DNA of 15,704 bases from positions 1 through 15,704 of the forward strand of contig JACMOT010000598.1 of the NCBI GenBank assembly GCA_014377915.1, given 5' to 3'. A program made the position numbers and the translations under genes. Below the pieces are notes generated by a model. That model was not told the origin of the DNA. It saw nothing but the letters and a program-made list of their open reading frames with translations, and searched no databases. Of the stretch, positions 7,627-14,445 are shown piece by piece; position 1 is the stretch's first letter; every line of letters begins with the position of its first letter. This DNA is from Tardiphaga sp. (lineage in GTDB: Bacteria; Pseudomonadota; Alphaproteobacteria; Rhizobiales; Xanthobacteraceae).

Positions 7627-8580
7627 ATGACCCTTGCACCAAAATCGAGTTTTGTCCTCGCCCACCGGCATTTGCTGGGCATCGAGGGCCTTTCCGCCGC
7701 GGATATCACCGGCCTCCTCGACCTGTCCGAGGAATATGTCGAGCTGAACCGCCAGATCGACAAAAAGCGCACCAGCCTGCGCGGTCGTACCCAGATCAAT
7801 CTGTTCTTCGAGGCCTCGACGCGAACACAGTCCTCGTTCGAACTGGCTGGCAAGCGACTCGGTGCCGACGTCATGAACATGTCGGTGTCATCGTCCTCCA
7901 TCAAGAAGGGCGAGACGCTGATCGACACCGCGATGACGCTGAACGCCATGCATCCGGACATTCTGGTGATGCGGCATCACGCCTCCGGCGCGGTCGAACT
8001 GCTGGCGCGAAAGGTCGACGGCTCGGTGATCAATGCCGGCGATGGGACGCACGAGCACCCGACACAGGCACTGCTCGACGCACTGACCATCCGCCGCAAC
8101 AAGGGCCGGCTCGAAGGCCTGATCGTCGCGATCTGCGGCGACGTGCTGCATTCGCGCGTCGCGCGCTCCAACATCCTGCTGCTCAACCGGATGGGCGCCC
8201 GTGTCCGCGTCGTGGCGCCCTCGACGCTGCTACCACCCGGCATCGAACGGATGGGCGTCGAGGTATTTCGCGATATGCGCGAAGGGCTCGAAGGCGCCGA
8301 CATCGTGATGATGTTGCGGTTGCAACGCGAGCGCATGAATGGCTCTTTCGTGCCGTCCACGGCAGAATACTTCCAGTATTTCGGGCTCGACCAGAAAAAA
8401 CTGAATTACGCCAAACCCGACGCGCTGGTGATGCATCCCGGCCCGATGAATCGCGGCGTCGAGATCGACTCCATCGTCGCCGACGGCGCGCAGTCGCTGA
8501 TCCGCGAACAGGTCGAGATGGGCGTCGCCGTCCGTATGGCCGTACTCGAAGCGCTCGCGCGCAACCTCCCGAATGCGTGA
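7627..8580 (+). CDS. pyrB: Aspartate carbamoyltransferase catalytic subunit
   Basis: This cytosolic enzyme catalyses the second step of de novo pyrimidine synthesis, carbamoyl phosphate + L-aspartate to N-carbamoyl-L-aspartate. The 317 residues are the expected size. The carbamoyl-phosphate loop [13 protein letters not shown] (60-72) is followed by [16 protein letters not shown] with the conserved Arg, and [11 protein letters not shown] (His144). [12 protein letters not shown] (171-182), MLRLQRERM and [11 protein letters not shown] (270-280) complete the active site. The ATG at 7627 is the first sensible start and has no Shine-Dalgarno sequence (see the promoter entry). The 3' end overlaps pyrC' by eight bases. 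No pyrI regulatory gene is present; the pairing with a degenerate dihydroorotase indicates the class A (PyrB-PyrC') type of holoenzyme. Confidence 0.97.
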   Translation: MTLAPKSSFVLAHRHLLGIEGLSAADITGLLDLSEEYVELNRQIDKKRTSLRGRTQINLFFEASTRTQSSFELAGKRLGADVMNMSVSSSSIKKGETLIDTAMTLNAMHPDILVMRHHASGAVELLARKVDGSVINAGDGTHEHPTQALLDALTIRRNKGRLEGLIVAICGDVLHSRVARSNILLLNRMGARVRVVAPSTLLPPGIERMGVEVFRDMREGLEGADIVMMLRLQRERMNGSFVPSTAEYFQYFGLDQKKLNYAKPDALVMHPGPMNRGVEIDSIVADGAQSLIREQVEMGVAVRMAVLEALARNLPNA

Positions 8581-9886
8581 TCTCATGCTGACCGACCGCC
8601 GCCCCATCCTGCTCGCCAACGCCCGCCTGATCGATCCCAGCCGCAACATCGACGGTCCCGGCGACGTGCTGATCGTCGACGGCGTGATCCGCGACGCCCG
8701 CCGCGGCATCGGCGCGGCCGGCGTGCCGGAAGGCGCCGACATCATCAACTGCGCTGGCATGATCGTGGCACCCGGCCTGGTCGACATGCGCGCCTTTGTC
8801 GGCGAGCCCGGCGCCAATCACCGCGAGACCTTCGCCTCCGCCAGCCGCGCCGCCGCCGCCGGCGGCATCACCACCATCATCTGCCAGCCCGACACATCGC
8901 CGGTGATCGACAATTCCGCGACAGTCGATTTCGTGCTGCGCCGTGCCCGCGATACCGCCATCGTCAACATTCATCCGATGGCCGCGCTGACCAAGGGCAT
9001 GAACGGCCAAGAGATGACCGAGATCGGTCTGCTCAAGGCTGCCGGCGCCGTTGCCTTCACCGACGGCGACCGGAGCATCACCAACGCGCAATTGATGCGG
9101 CGCGCGCTGACCTATGCGCGGGATTTCGACGCGCTGATCGTGCACCACACCGAGGATCCCGATCTGGTCGGTGAGGGCGTGATGAACGAGGGCGAACGCG
9201 CCTCGCGGCTTGGCCTGATCGGTATTCCCCGTGCCGCCGAAGCGATAATGCTGGAAAGGGATATGCGGCTTGTCGCCTTGACCGGCGGCCGCTACCACGC
9301 CGCGTCGTTGACCTGCGCCGAGTCGATCGAGGTGCTGCGGCGTGCCCGCGATGCGGGGCTGCGCGTCAGCGCGTCGGCCTCGATCAACCATCTGACATTG
9401 AACGAGATCGACATCGGTCCCTACCGCTCCTACCTGAAACTGTCGCCGCCACTGCGCGGCGAGGACGACCGCCAGGCGCTGGTCGCCGCTGTCGCCTCTG
9501 GCCTGATCGACGTCATCATGTCCGACCACAACCCGCAGGACGTCGAGACCAAGCGGCTGCCTTTTGCCGAGGCGGCGCCCGGCGCCATCGGGCTGGAAAC
9601 CATGCTGTCCGCCGGGCTGCGTCTGGTGCACAGCGGCGAACTGGATTTCACGACACTGATCCGCGCGATGTCGACGCGCCCGGCCGAACTGCTCGGCCTG
9701 CCCGGCGGCACGCTGCGACCCGGCGCCGTGGCCGACATCATCATCATTGACGCCGACGTACCATGGGTGCTGGATCCCGCCGATCTGAAGTCGCAATGCA
9801 AGAATACGCCCTTCGATGAATCCCGCTTCACTGGCCGCGTCGCGCGCACTATCGTCGGCGGACGCACCGTTTATGAACATGTGTAG
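8573..9886 (+). CDS. pyrC: Dihydroorotase-like protein, probably non-catalytic PyrC' (PyrX) partner of ATCase
   Basis: This is an amidohydrolase-fold protein of 437 residues adjacent to pyrB. Active class I dihydroorotases carry a zinc-binding HxH in 'GLIDxHVHxREPG'. Here the block reads [13 protein letters not shown] (69-80), so both histidines are replaced (Arg73, Phe75) and the substrate-contacting Arg is Gly. Other parts remain: HTEDPDL (192-198), [11 protein letters not shown] (241-251), [10 protein letters not shown] (271-280) and [15 protein letters not shown] (317-331, Asp318). In Pseudomonas such degenerate PyrC' proteins are needed to assemble active PyrB dodecamers, and a separate pyrC gene supplies dihydroorotase activity. 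The same is inferred here. The start at 8573 overlaps pyrB; an alternative ATG at 8585 gives 433 residues. The plsY ATG follows six bases after the stop. Databases often name such genes pyrC. Confidence 0.93.
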   Translation: MRDLMLTDRRPILLANARLIDPSRNIDGPGDVLIVDGVIRDARRGIGAAGVPEGADIINCAGMIVAPGLVDMRAFVGEPGANHRETFASASRAAAAGGITTIICQPDTSPVIDNSATVDFVLRRARDTAIVNIHPMAALTKGMNGQEMTEIGLLKAAGAVAFTDGDRSITNAQLMRRALTYARDFDALIVHHTEDPDLVGEGVMNEGERASRLGLIGIPRAAEAIMLERDMRLVALTGGRYHAASLTCAESIEVLRRARDAGLRVSASASINHLTLNEIDIGPYRSYLKLSPPLRGEDDRQALVAAVASGLIDVIMSDHNPQDVETKRLPFAEAAPGAIGLETMLSAGLRLVHSGELDFTTLIRAMSTRPAELLGLPGGTLRPGAVADIIIIDADVPWVLDPADLKSQCKNTPFDESRFTGRVARTIVGGRTVYEHV

Positions 9887-9892
9887 GTTCTG

Positions 9893-10480
9893 ATGACCGT
9901 CGTTTATCTGTTTGCCGCCGCGCTCGGCTATTTCCTCGGCTCGGTGCCGTTCGGGCTGGTGCTGACCAAACTGGCCGGCACCCCGGATATCCGCACCATC
10001 GGCTCCGGCAATATCGGCGCCACCAATGTGCTGCGCACCGGGCGCAAGGGCCTCGCCGCGGCGACGCTGATCCTGGACGCCTTGAAGGGCACCGTCGCCG
10101 TCATCATCGCCGGCCATGTCGGCGGTCCGCTCGCGGCGATGATCGCCGGACTGTTTGCGTTCCTCGGCCACCTGTTCCCGGTCTGGCTCGGCTTCAAGGG
10201 CGGCAAGGGCGTGGCGGTCTATATCGGCATCATGCTCGGCCTGTTCTGGCCGGCGGCGCTGATCTTCTGCATGGCCTGGCTGGCCTGCGCCTTTGCCTCG
10301 CGCTACTCGTCATTTGCCGCCCTCACCGCCAGCGGCATCACGCCGATCTTCCTGTGGTGGGCGAAGGCGCCACAGCTCGCCGTGCTGGCGACCTTCCTGA
10401 CCTTGCTGCTGTGGTTCATGCACCGTGAGGACATCAAGCGTCTGGTCGCCGGCACCGAAGGCAAGATCGGCGCGAAGTAA
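9893..10480 (+). CDS. plsY: Glycerol-3-phosphate acyltransferase PlsY
   Basis: This is an inner-membrane acyltransferase that transfers an acyl group from acyl-phosphate to glycerol 3-phosphate, giving lysophosphatidic acid. The 195 residues match the family. Three cytosolic motifs are present: [11 protein letters not shown] with [16 protein letters not shown] (33-48), DALKG (62-66), and [21 protein letters not shown] (92-112) containing the glycine-rich phosphate loop. The C-terminal block [17 protein letters not shown] (177-193) is typical. Five or so membrane segments alternate with these motifs. It starts six bases after pyrC', so pyrB, pyrC' and plsY form one operon. In relatives dprA usually follows; here an 0.95-kb islet intervenes. 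Confidence 0.96.
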   Translation: MTVVYLFAAALGYFLGSVPFGLVLTKLAGTPDIRTIGSGNIGATNVLRTGRKGLAAATLILDALKGTVAVIIAGHVGGPLAAMIAGLFAFLGHLFPVWLGFKGGKGVAVYIGIMLGLFWPAALIFCMAWLACAFASRYSSFAALTASGITPIFLWWAKAPQLAVLATFLTLLLWFMHREDIKRLVAGTEGKIGAK

Positions 10481-10494
10481 TTGGCGCGGCAGCT

Positions 10495-10760
10495 TCAAAA
10501 ATAGCGCTCATAGATGTAATCGTGATTGCCCACGATCACGATATCGAACGTCCGCGGCGCGGTTTCGCGAAGCCGTATGCGGATGGAACAGTTCGACCGG
10601 ATCGTGAAATACCCCTCTTGCTCTTTACGCGCTCGAAGTTCAGCGATTTGGCGTGGGGATCAACGAGAAACAGTTCAAGCGCCGCAATGGTGTCATCCGC
10701 ATCTGCTTTCGAGACCCGCTTGAGAGAGCGCAGAAACGAACCGGTCGGCGTCACCTGCAT
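10495..10760 (-). pseudogene. RelE/YafQ-like toxin gene interrupted by a one-base frameshift
   Basis: The first frame (from ATG 10760) reads MQVTPTGSFLRSLKRVSKADADDTIAALELFLVDPHAKSLNFERVKSKRG, typical of the RelE/ParE toxin superfamily. After that it degenerates and stops with an unrelated tail. If one base is added in the four-G run (CCCC at 10612-10615 on the plus strand), the frame continues as YFTIRSNCSIRIRLRETAP, then RTFDIVIVGNHDYIYERYF, and stops at 10497-10495. This restores a normal 88-residue toxin with the conserved C-terminal arginines and 'VGNHDYIY' motif. The gene lies six bases after the 176-residue gene on the same strand. It may be a genuine null allele, a homopolymer sequencing error, phase-variable, or translated by frameshifting. 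The toxin-family assignment is from the two halves read by eye. Confidence 0.75.
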
Positions 10761-10766
10761 CGGCAG

Positions 10767-11297
10767 CTACGCGATTTGGCTGCGCAGGAAAGCTCCTAGT
10801 TTCTTAGCATCGTCGAAATTCTGCCGCTCTTCAGGGCTTTTATTCAGTTCAGACTTGAACGCCAACAAGCCGTAGTACATGTCGATAAAAAAGGCATGCT
10901 GTGCCACCCGACTTTTCTCGATCCCGCGCATCAGCTTTCGCACAAACTTTCCAGCGTTGGCGGATATGCTGCCTAGCTGATGAATTCGCTCGGCGACTGC
11001 CGGATCGCTCTGCAGCGGCTCACTGAATGCAGCAATTCCATCCTCGACAACTTTGATTGCGTCCGACACGGTCTCCTCGGCTTCCCGCCCAACAGGCAGC
11101 GTGCGCTTTATCTCTTCGAAAGCTGGCTCCAGTTTTGGAAGTAATGTTGCACGCCATCTAATCATCTCGATCTCAAACTGATCGACGCGCTTCTCAAGCT
11201 GCTTGAGATCGTCGCCCACAACCAGCATCGCAAAATCCAGCGATGGCGGTGCAGTGAATATGTTCGCAAACGTTTCAGCGACGGCTGGGCCGGTCAC
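10767..11297 (-). CDS. Uncharacterised protein in antitoxin position upstream of the RelE-like toxin
   Basis: I recognise no family. The protein has 176 residues from GTG 11297, or 183 from ATG 11318. It is largely alpha-helical by composition, with a coiled-coil-like segment LKQLEKRVDQFEIEMIRWR and a charged helix PAFEEIKRTLPVGREAEETVSDAIKVVEDGIAAF. Towards the end comes VRKLMRGIEKSRVAQHAFFIDMYYGLLAFKSELNKS. There is no signal peptide or clear membrane segment. I chose the GTG because AGAGG lies 7 bases upstream and a TATAAT box (11322-11317) overlaps the ATG at 11318, which would put the transcript start after that ATG. The stop is six bases before the toxin start, so it may be the antitoxin or a linked cargo protein. 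It is much larger than usual RelB-type antitoxins. GC content is visibly lower than in flanking genes, pointing to recent acquisition. Confidence 0.75.
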   Translation of the reverse strand: MTGPAVAETFANIFTAPPSLDFAMLVVGDDLKQLEKRVDQFEIEMIRWRATLLPKLEPAFEEIKRTLPVGREAEETVSDAIKVVEDGIAAFSEPLQSDPAVAERIHQLGSISANAGKFVRKLMRGIEKSRVAQHAFFIDMYYGLLAFKSELNKSPEERQNFDDAKKLGAFLRSQIA

Positions 11298-11316
11298 GAA
11301 AGAACCTCTTGACCGC

Positions 11317-11346
11317 ATTATACATGGATGGATCGGTCACGTTTAA
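11317..11346 (-). promoter_or_regulatory. Candidate promoter of the toxin-antitoxin-like pair
   Basis: A perfect TATAAT (11322-11317, minus strand) has a weak TTAAAC -35 box (11346-11341) 18 bases upstream. Predicted transcription start is about 11310, just before the AGAGG ribosome-binding site (11309-11305) and GTG start at 11297. Confidence 0.45.
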
Positions 11347-11428
11347 ACCTGATTGAAGGTTTTTCCCTCTTAAGCGCGGTTGAACACATCTTTAAGTTGC
11401 GCAATGGTATCCTGCAAGGGGCTTTTGC

Positions 11429-12547
11429 GTGGACAACAACCAACCGACTACCATTCATCTCACCGACGCGCAGCGGATCGACTGGCTGCGGCTGATCCGG
11501 TCTGACCATGTCGGACCGCGCACCTTTCGCTCGCTGATCAATCGTTGCGGCAGTGCACGCGCGGCGCTGGAGCAGCTACCCGAACTGGCCAGGCGCGGCG
11601 GCGCCGCCGGCCCCGGCCGGATCTGCAGCGAACAGGACGCGCAGCGCGAGTTCGCGGCGAGCCGCAAGATCGGCGTCCGTCTGGTCGCGCCCGGCGAAGC
11701 CGGCTATCCGCCGCGACTGGCTGGCATCGACGACGCGCCGCCGCTGCTCGGCATGCGCGGCAACACCACCGCGTTAATGCAGCCGATGATCGCCATTGTC
11801 GGCTCGCGCAATGCGTCCGGCGCCGGATTAAGGTTCGCGGAAAAACTGGCGTACGATCTGGGTGATGCCGGCTTTGTGGTCGCCTCCGGCCTCGCCCGCG
11901 GTATCGATCAGGCGGCGCATCGCGCCAGCATCCACAGCGGCACACTGGCGGTGCTGGCGGGCGGCCATGACAGGATCTATCCGCCGGAGCATGAGGATCT
12001 GCTGTTTGCCGTCCTTGAAGCCGGCGGCGCGATTTCGGAAATGCCGCTCGGCCATGTGCCGCGCGCCCGCGATTTCCCACGCCGCAACCGGCTGATCTCC
12101 GGGGTCTCGCTCGGCGTCGTGGTGATCGAGGCGGCCCATCGTTCGGGGTCGCTGATCACCGCGCGCACCGCCGCCGAACAGGGCCGTGAAGTGTTCGCCG
12201 TGCCCGGCTCGCCGCTGGATCCGCGCGCCGCCGGCACCAATGACCTGATCAAGCAGGGTGCGGCGCTGGTCACCGAGGCCGCCGACGTGATCAATGCCGT
12301 CACGCCGATCATGGAGCGCCCGATCGAGCTGCCGAGCCGTGAGCCAGATGAGATCACGACATTCGACGACCCTGATCACGGCGACCGCGCCCGCATCATC
12401 GCCCTGCTCGGCCCGAGCCCGGTCGGCATCGACGATCTGATCCGCCTCAGCGCTACTTCGGCGGCCATCGTGCGCACCGTCCTGTTGGAGCTTGAGCTGG
12501 CCGGCCGGCTCGAGCGCCATGGCGGCGGGCTGGTATCGATGATCTAA
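11429..12547 (+). CDS. dprA: DNA-processing protein DprA (DNA-protecting protein)
   Basis: DprA binds single-stranded DNA and loads RecA onto incoming DNA during natural transformation; it is widely kept in non-competent bacteria too. The 372 residues comprise an N-terminal helical (SAM-like) part, then a Rossmann domain with [21 protein letters not shown] (121-141), [15 protein letters not shown] (150-164) and [19 protein letters not shown] (173-191). These continue as ISEMPLG...[59 protein letters not shown] (202-274). A C-terminal winged-helix-like part, typical of long DprA proteins, follows (about 310-372). The start is GTG at 11429 with AAGGGG seven bases upstream. Its TAA lies two bases from the stop of the convergent HxlR gene. 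In relatives plsY and topA flank dprA directly; both junctions are interrupted here. Confidence 0.96.
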   Translation: MDNNQPTTIHLTDAQRIDWLRLIRSDHVGPRTFRSLINRCGSARAALEQLPELARRGGAAGPGRICSEQDAQREFAASRKIGVRLVAPGEAGYPPRLAGIDDAPPLLGMRGNTTALMQPMIAIVGSRNASGAGLRFAEKLAYDLGDAGFVVASGLARGIDQAAHRASIHSGTLAVLAGGHDRIYPPEHEDLLFAVLEAGGAISEMPLGHVPRARDFPRRNRLISGVSLGVVVIEAAHRSGSLITARTAAEQGREVFAVPGSPLDPRAAGTNDLIKQGAALVTEAADVINAVTPIMERPIELPSREPDEITTFDDPDHGDRARIIALLGPSPVGIDDLIRLSATSAAIVRTVLLELELAGRLERHGGGLVSMI

Positions 12548-12549
12548 CG

Positions 12550-12951
12550 TCAGCTCGTCGAATTGCGCCCGTCGAAATTCTGCCGCGCGGTTTCGATGTC
12601 CGGCTGATGCGCATGCGCCCAGGCGCCCAGCGCCTTGACCGGCTCGCTCAGGCCGCGACCGAGATCGGTAAGTTCATAATCGACGCGCGGCGGCACCGTC
12701 GGAAACACCGTGCGGGTGACGAGGCCGTCGCGCTCCAGCCCGCGCAACGTGAGCGTCAGCATGCGCTGCGAGATGCCGCCGATCATCCGCTTCAGCTCGT
12801 TGAAGCGGCGCGGCCCGTCGCCGAGCAACATGATCACCAGTACGCTCCATTTGTCGCCGATCCGCGACAACACCGCCGCCACGCCGCGACAGTCGCTGCC
12901 AAGATGCGCGTTGGGCGGCAGGACGGGCACATCGATGTGCTCTGGTTTCAA
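12550..12951 (-). CDS. HxlR-family winged-helix transcriptional regulator
   Basis: This is a MarR-like DNA-binding protein of the HxlR family (which includes the redox and quinone sensors YodB, HypR and CatR), 133 residues. Family features are the conserved N-terminal Cys21 in [25 protein letters not shown], the recognition region [35 protein letters not shown] (46-80), and the wing and end [23 protein letters not shown]. Start is TTG at 12951, preceded by AGAAGG at seven bases; no ATG is available in frame upstream of the domain. It is divergent from the azoreductase gene with a 76-base gap holding an interrupted palindrome. It probably represses that gene and responds to quinones or electrophiles through Cys21, by analogy with Bacillus YodB-AzoR1. 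The regulatory link is inference. Confidence 0.93.
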   Translation of the reverse strand: MKPEHIDVPVLPPNAHLGSDCRGVAAVLSRIGDKWSVLVIMLLGDGPRRFNELKRMIGGISQRMLTLTLRGLERDGLVTRTVFPTVPPRVDYELTDLGRGLSEPVKALGAWAHAHQPDIETARQNFDGRNSTS

Positions 12952-12980
12952 AATTGTGCCTTCTTGTGCGGTTTTCGCCA

Positions 12981-13003
12981 GTCACTCAAATAGCGTCAGT
13001 TAC
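12981..13003. promoter_or_regulatory. Interrupted palindrome, candidate HxlR operator
   Basis: GTCACT and AGTTAC, complementary at five of six positions, are separated by 11 bases in the divergent hxlR/azoR intergenic region. The element sits upstream of both genes, as expected for a HxlR-family dimer site controlling the azoreductase and its own gene. It is supported only by symmetry and position. Confidence 0.35.
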
Positions 13004-13027
13004 AAACCTATACCAGGGATGACTGAC

Positions 13028-13636
13028 ATGAAACTCCTCCATATCGATTCCAGCGTGCTCGGCCCGAACTCTGTCAGCCGACAGGTCTCTGCCGCGATCG
13101 TCCAGCATCTTACCGCGACGAAGCCCGGCCTCGCCGTCACCTATCGGGATCTCGCCGCCGCGCCTTTAGCGCATTTCTCCGGTGAGCATCTCGCTGCCCG
13201 ACAGGGCGTCGCTTCTGACGCCGCGCTCAGCGACGATGTGGCGGCCGGCACCACGGCGCTGGACGACTTCCTCGCCGCCGATACCGTGGTGATCGGTGCG
13301 CCGATGTACAACTTCACCATTCCGACCCAGTTGAAAGCCTGGATCGATCGCATTGCCGTGGCCGGCAAGACGTTCAGCTACGGCCCCGAGGGCGTCAAAG
13401 GCCTCGCCGGCGGCAAACGGATGATCATCGCGTTGTCGCGCGGCGGATTTTATAGCGCCGGCGCGCCGAGCGCAATTTATGAACACACCGAAACCTATCT
13501 TCGCGGCGTATTCGGCTTCCTCGGCGTTACTGACATCGAAGTGATTGTCGCCGAGGGCATCAATTTGGGACCCGAGCATCGCGAGAAAGCAATTTCCAGC
13601 GCCCTACAGGCAGCAACGAATCTGCGCGCCGCGTAA
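13028..13636 (+). CDS. azoR: FMN-dependent NADH-azoreductase
   Basis: This is a flavodoxin-fold oxidoreductase that reduces quinones and azo compounds by two electrons from NADH, protecting against electrophile stress. The 202 residues equal E. coli AzoR in size. Motifs are the N-terminal [24 protein letters not shown]-phosphate loop, [20 protein letters not shown] (about 94-113) and [19 protein letters not shown]. The C-terminal part carries [10 protein letters not shown] and [22 protein letters not shown] chose the ATG at 13028 because AGGGA lies eight bases upstream. The in-frame ATG at 13019 would overlap that site. It is divergent from the HxlR regulator, its likely controller. A palindromic repeat begins four bases after the stop and may act in termination or mRNA stability. 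Confidence 0.94.
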   Translation: MKLLHIDSSVLGPNSVSRQVSAAIVQHLTATKPGLAVTYRDLAAAPLAHFSGEHLAARQGVASDAALSDDVAAGTTALDDFLAADTVVIGAPMYNFTIPTQLKAWIDRIAVAGKTFSYGPEGVKGLAGGKRMIIALSRGGFYSAGAPSAIYEHTETYLRGVFGFLGVTDIEVIVAEGINLGPEHREKAISSALQAATNLRAA

Positions 13637-13640
13637 CGCG

Positions 13641-13764
13641 ATGTCATTCCGGGGCGGGAGCAGCGATAGCTGCGACCGAACCCGGAATCGCGAGATGGGG
13701 CGCTGAACATGTCGAGGTTCCGGGTTTGCAGCCGGCTAGCGCCGCCTGCCCCCGGAACGACAAT
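13641..13764. repeat. Composite palindromic intergenic repeat (Bradyrhizobium-type)
   Basis: The outer arms ATGTCATTCCGGGGCGGG and CCTGCCCCCGGAACGACAAT are near-perfect reverse complements at the two ends of a 124-base unit. A second pair nests inside (GAACCCGGAA near 13678-13687 against TTCCGGGTTT near 13718-13727). The unit can fold into one long hairpin. Similar 'TTCCGGGGC...GAACCCGGAA' sequences are, to my knowledge, abundant between genes in Bradyrhizobium and Rhodopseudomonas. It lies between azoR and a gene fragment. Confidence 0.75.
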
Positions 13765-13771
13765 AGGGACG

Positions 13772-13933
13772 TCAGCCGAGATAGATCGGCGCGCCGGAAG
13801 GGGATGCGGTAGCGCCGCCGTCGACGAACAGTTCCTGTCCCTGAATATGCGCCGCGTCGTCGGAGGCAAGAAACAGTACCGTCTTTGAAATATGCTCGGG
13901 TTCGCCGATCCGCTTCAGCGGCGTGGCGCGCTC
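13772..13933 (-). pseudogene. C-terminal fragment of a short-chain dehydrogenase/reductase
   Basis: The minus strand encodes about 54 residues reading [19 protein letters not shown], then [21 protein letters not shown], ending [13 protein letters not shown]. This is the standard C-terminal portion of a classical SDR ('P..R.G.P.eia..v.fLaSd.as.i.G.....DGG'). Everything that should precede it, including the Rossmann GxxxGxG and the YxxxK active site, is missing. Upstream of about 13934 the frame turns into sequence unlike an SDR. A reading frame stays open to 13993 but that extension is not SDR-like. No ribosome-binding site or start is apparent at the break. It is therefore a decayed remnant with no activity expected. 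Confidence 0.8.
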
Positions 13934-13937
13934 GACG

Positions 13938-14015
13938 CTCGAGCTGCACGCCGCTGACGGGCGGCTGCTCGGCTTTGGCGACACGGCCGCCAAGCTGGTC
14001 GACTCAGCCGCCTGA
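13938..14015 (+). pseudogene. Possible C-terminal remnant of an unidentified plus-strand gene
   Basis: Directly after the point where SDR homology ends, the plus strand reads [25 protein letters not shown] and stops at 14013-14015. It has the look of a true protein C-terminus (codon-like GC3, a sensible strand-turn-helix pattern), but nothing before it in frame is coding except antisense of the SDR fragment. It may be the tail of a gene lost in the rearrangement that truncated the SDR. I cannot name the family; a hotdog thioesterase tail is only a guess. Confidence 0.3.
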
Positions 14016-14222
14016 TGGCCGGCGCCGGCTGCCGCGCCGCAAGATCTCTTCAGTCTCCAGATGCGTCATGTCGATCAGATAGACCAGCATCTCGTGACGA
14101 TGGCGTCGCGCCAGGCGTCCGAGATCCTCGAGCGCACGCATTATAAAGTGCGCGGCCTCCAGAGGGCCGCCGTCGCCCGGTGGTTCGTCATCCGGCGCGT
14201 GGAGGGCTCCATCCGATGACAT
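14004..14222 (-). CDS. Small charged conserved-looking protein, function unknown
   Basis: The gene encodes 72 residues. A disordered acidic start ([19 protein letters not shown]) precedes one long amphipathic helix ([20 protein letters not shown], then [23 protein letters not shown]), ending with a basic SRRRPSGG tail. It resembles short helical proteins I associate with Bradyrhizobium-group genomes, but I know no function. I chose the ATG at 14222 because AAAGGA lies just upstream at the right distance. A GTG at 14243 would include that site. An extended -10 promoter (14267-14296) precedes it. Its 3' end overlaps the possible plus-strand remnant by 12 bases. It is divergent from topA. It is probably cytosolic, with no Cys and no membrane segment. 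Confidence 0.7.
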   Translation of the reverse strand: MSSDGALHAPDDEPPGDGGPLEAAHFIMRALEDLGRLARRHRHEMLVYLIDMTHLETEEILRRGSRRRPSGG

Positions 14223-14266
14223 TTCCGGTCCTTTCGACGCCACGCCAGCAATCTCCCATTGACGAA

Positions 14267-14296
14267 ATTATCACAACTATTCGGTGTAAAATACAA
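14267..14296 (-). promoter_or_regulatory. Candidate extended -10 promoter of the 72-residue gene
   Basis: Minus strand TGTGATAAT (14275-14267) has the extended -10 TGn motif, with TTGTAT (14296-14291) 18 bases upstream. Predicted start of transcription is near 14260, giving a leader of about 38 bases before the ATG at 14222. It lies in a locally AT-rich stretch. Confidence 0.4.
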
Positions 14297-14348
14297 CCTT
14301 TAGTTGGTGTCATTTTATCCATCCCGCCCCCCATTCGCGTTGGGCGAT

Positions 14349-14377
14349 TTGACACGGACCAGCTTCACACCCATGTT
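14349..14377 (+). promoter_or_regulatory. Candidate topA promoter
   Basis: A perfect TTGACA (14349-14354) is followed after 17 bases by CATGTT (14372-14377), a poor -10 box. Transcription would start near 14384, about 62 bases before the topA ATG. The strong -35 box and spacing are the support. The rest of the 14223-14445 gap holds the AT-rich promoter stretch of the divergent small gene and nothing else I recognise. Confidence 0.4.
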
Positions 14378-14445
14378 CGCGGCGAAACGGCCGACGCGAC
14401 TCTCGCGGAACCGGCCCGAATTTCCCCTTAAGCCATTGGAATGAC

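Noticed and set aside
8183..10171. Minus-strand frame of 662 residues
   Set aside because: It is antisense to pyrB, pyrC' and plsY, has no recognisable motif, and shows repetitive Gly/Ala/Asp-rich text typical of a shadow frame.
10522..10875. Plus-strand frames inside the toxin islet
   Set aside because: The minus-strand pair has family resemblance (toxin), promoter and ribosome-binding site; the plus frames have none.
10481..11428. Search for direct repeats or terminal inverted repeats bounding the islet
   Set aside because: No convincing pair was seen by eye at either edge, so no mobile element is called.
14281..14292. TAAAAT as a topA -10 box with the upstream TTGACG
   Set aside because: The spacing is 22 bases, too long; the TTGACA at 14349 is closer to topA and better spaced.
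14281..14320. AT-rich stretch with GGTGT repeats and a CAAC-CTTTA-GTTG hairpin
   Set aside because: The arms are only four bases and the repeats too short to call an operator or attachment site; it is better explained as promoter DNA.
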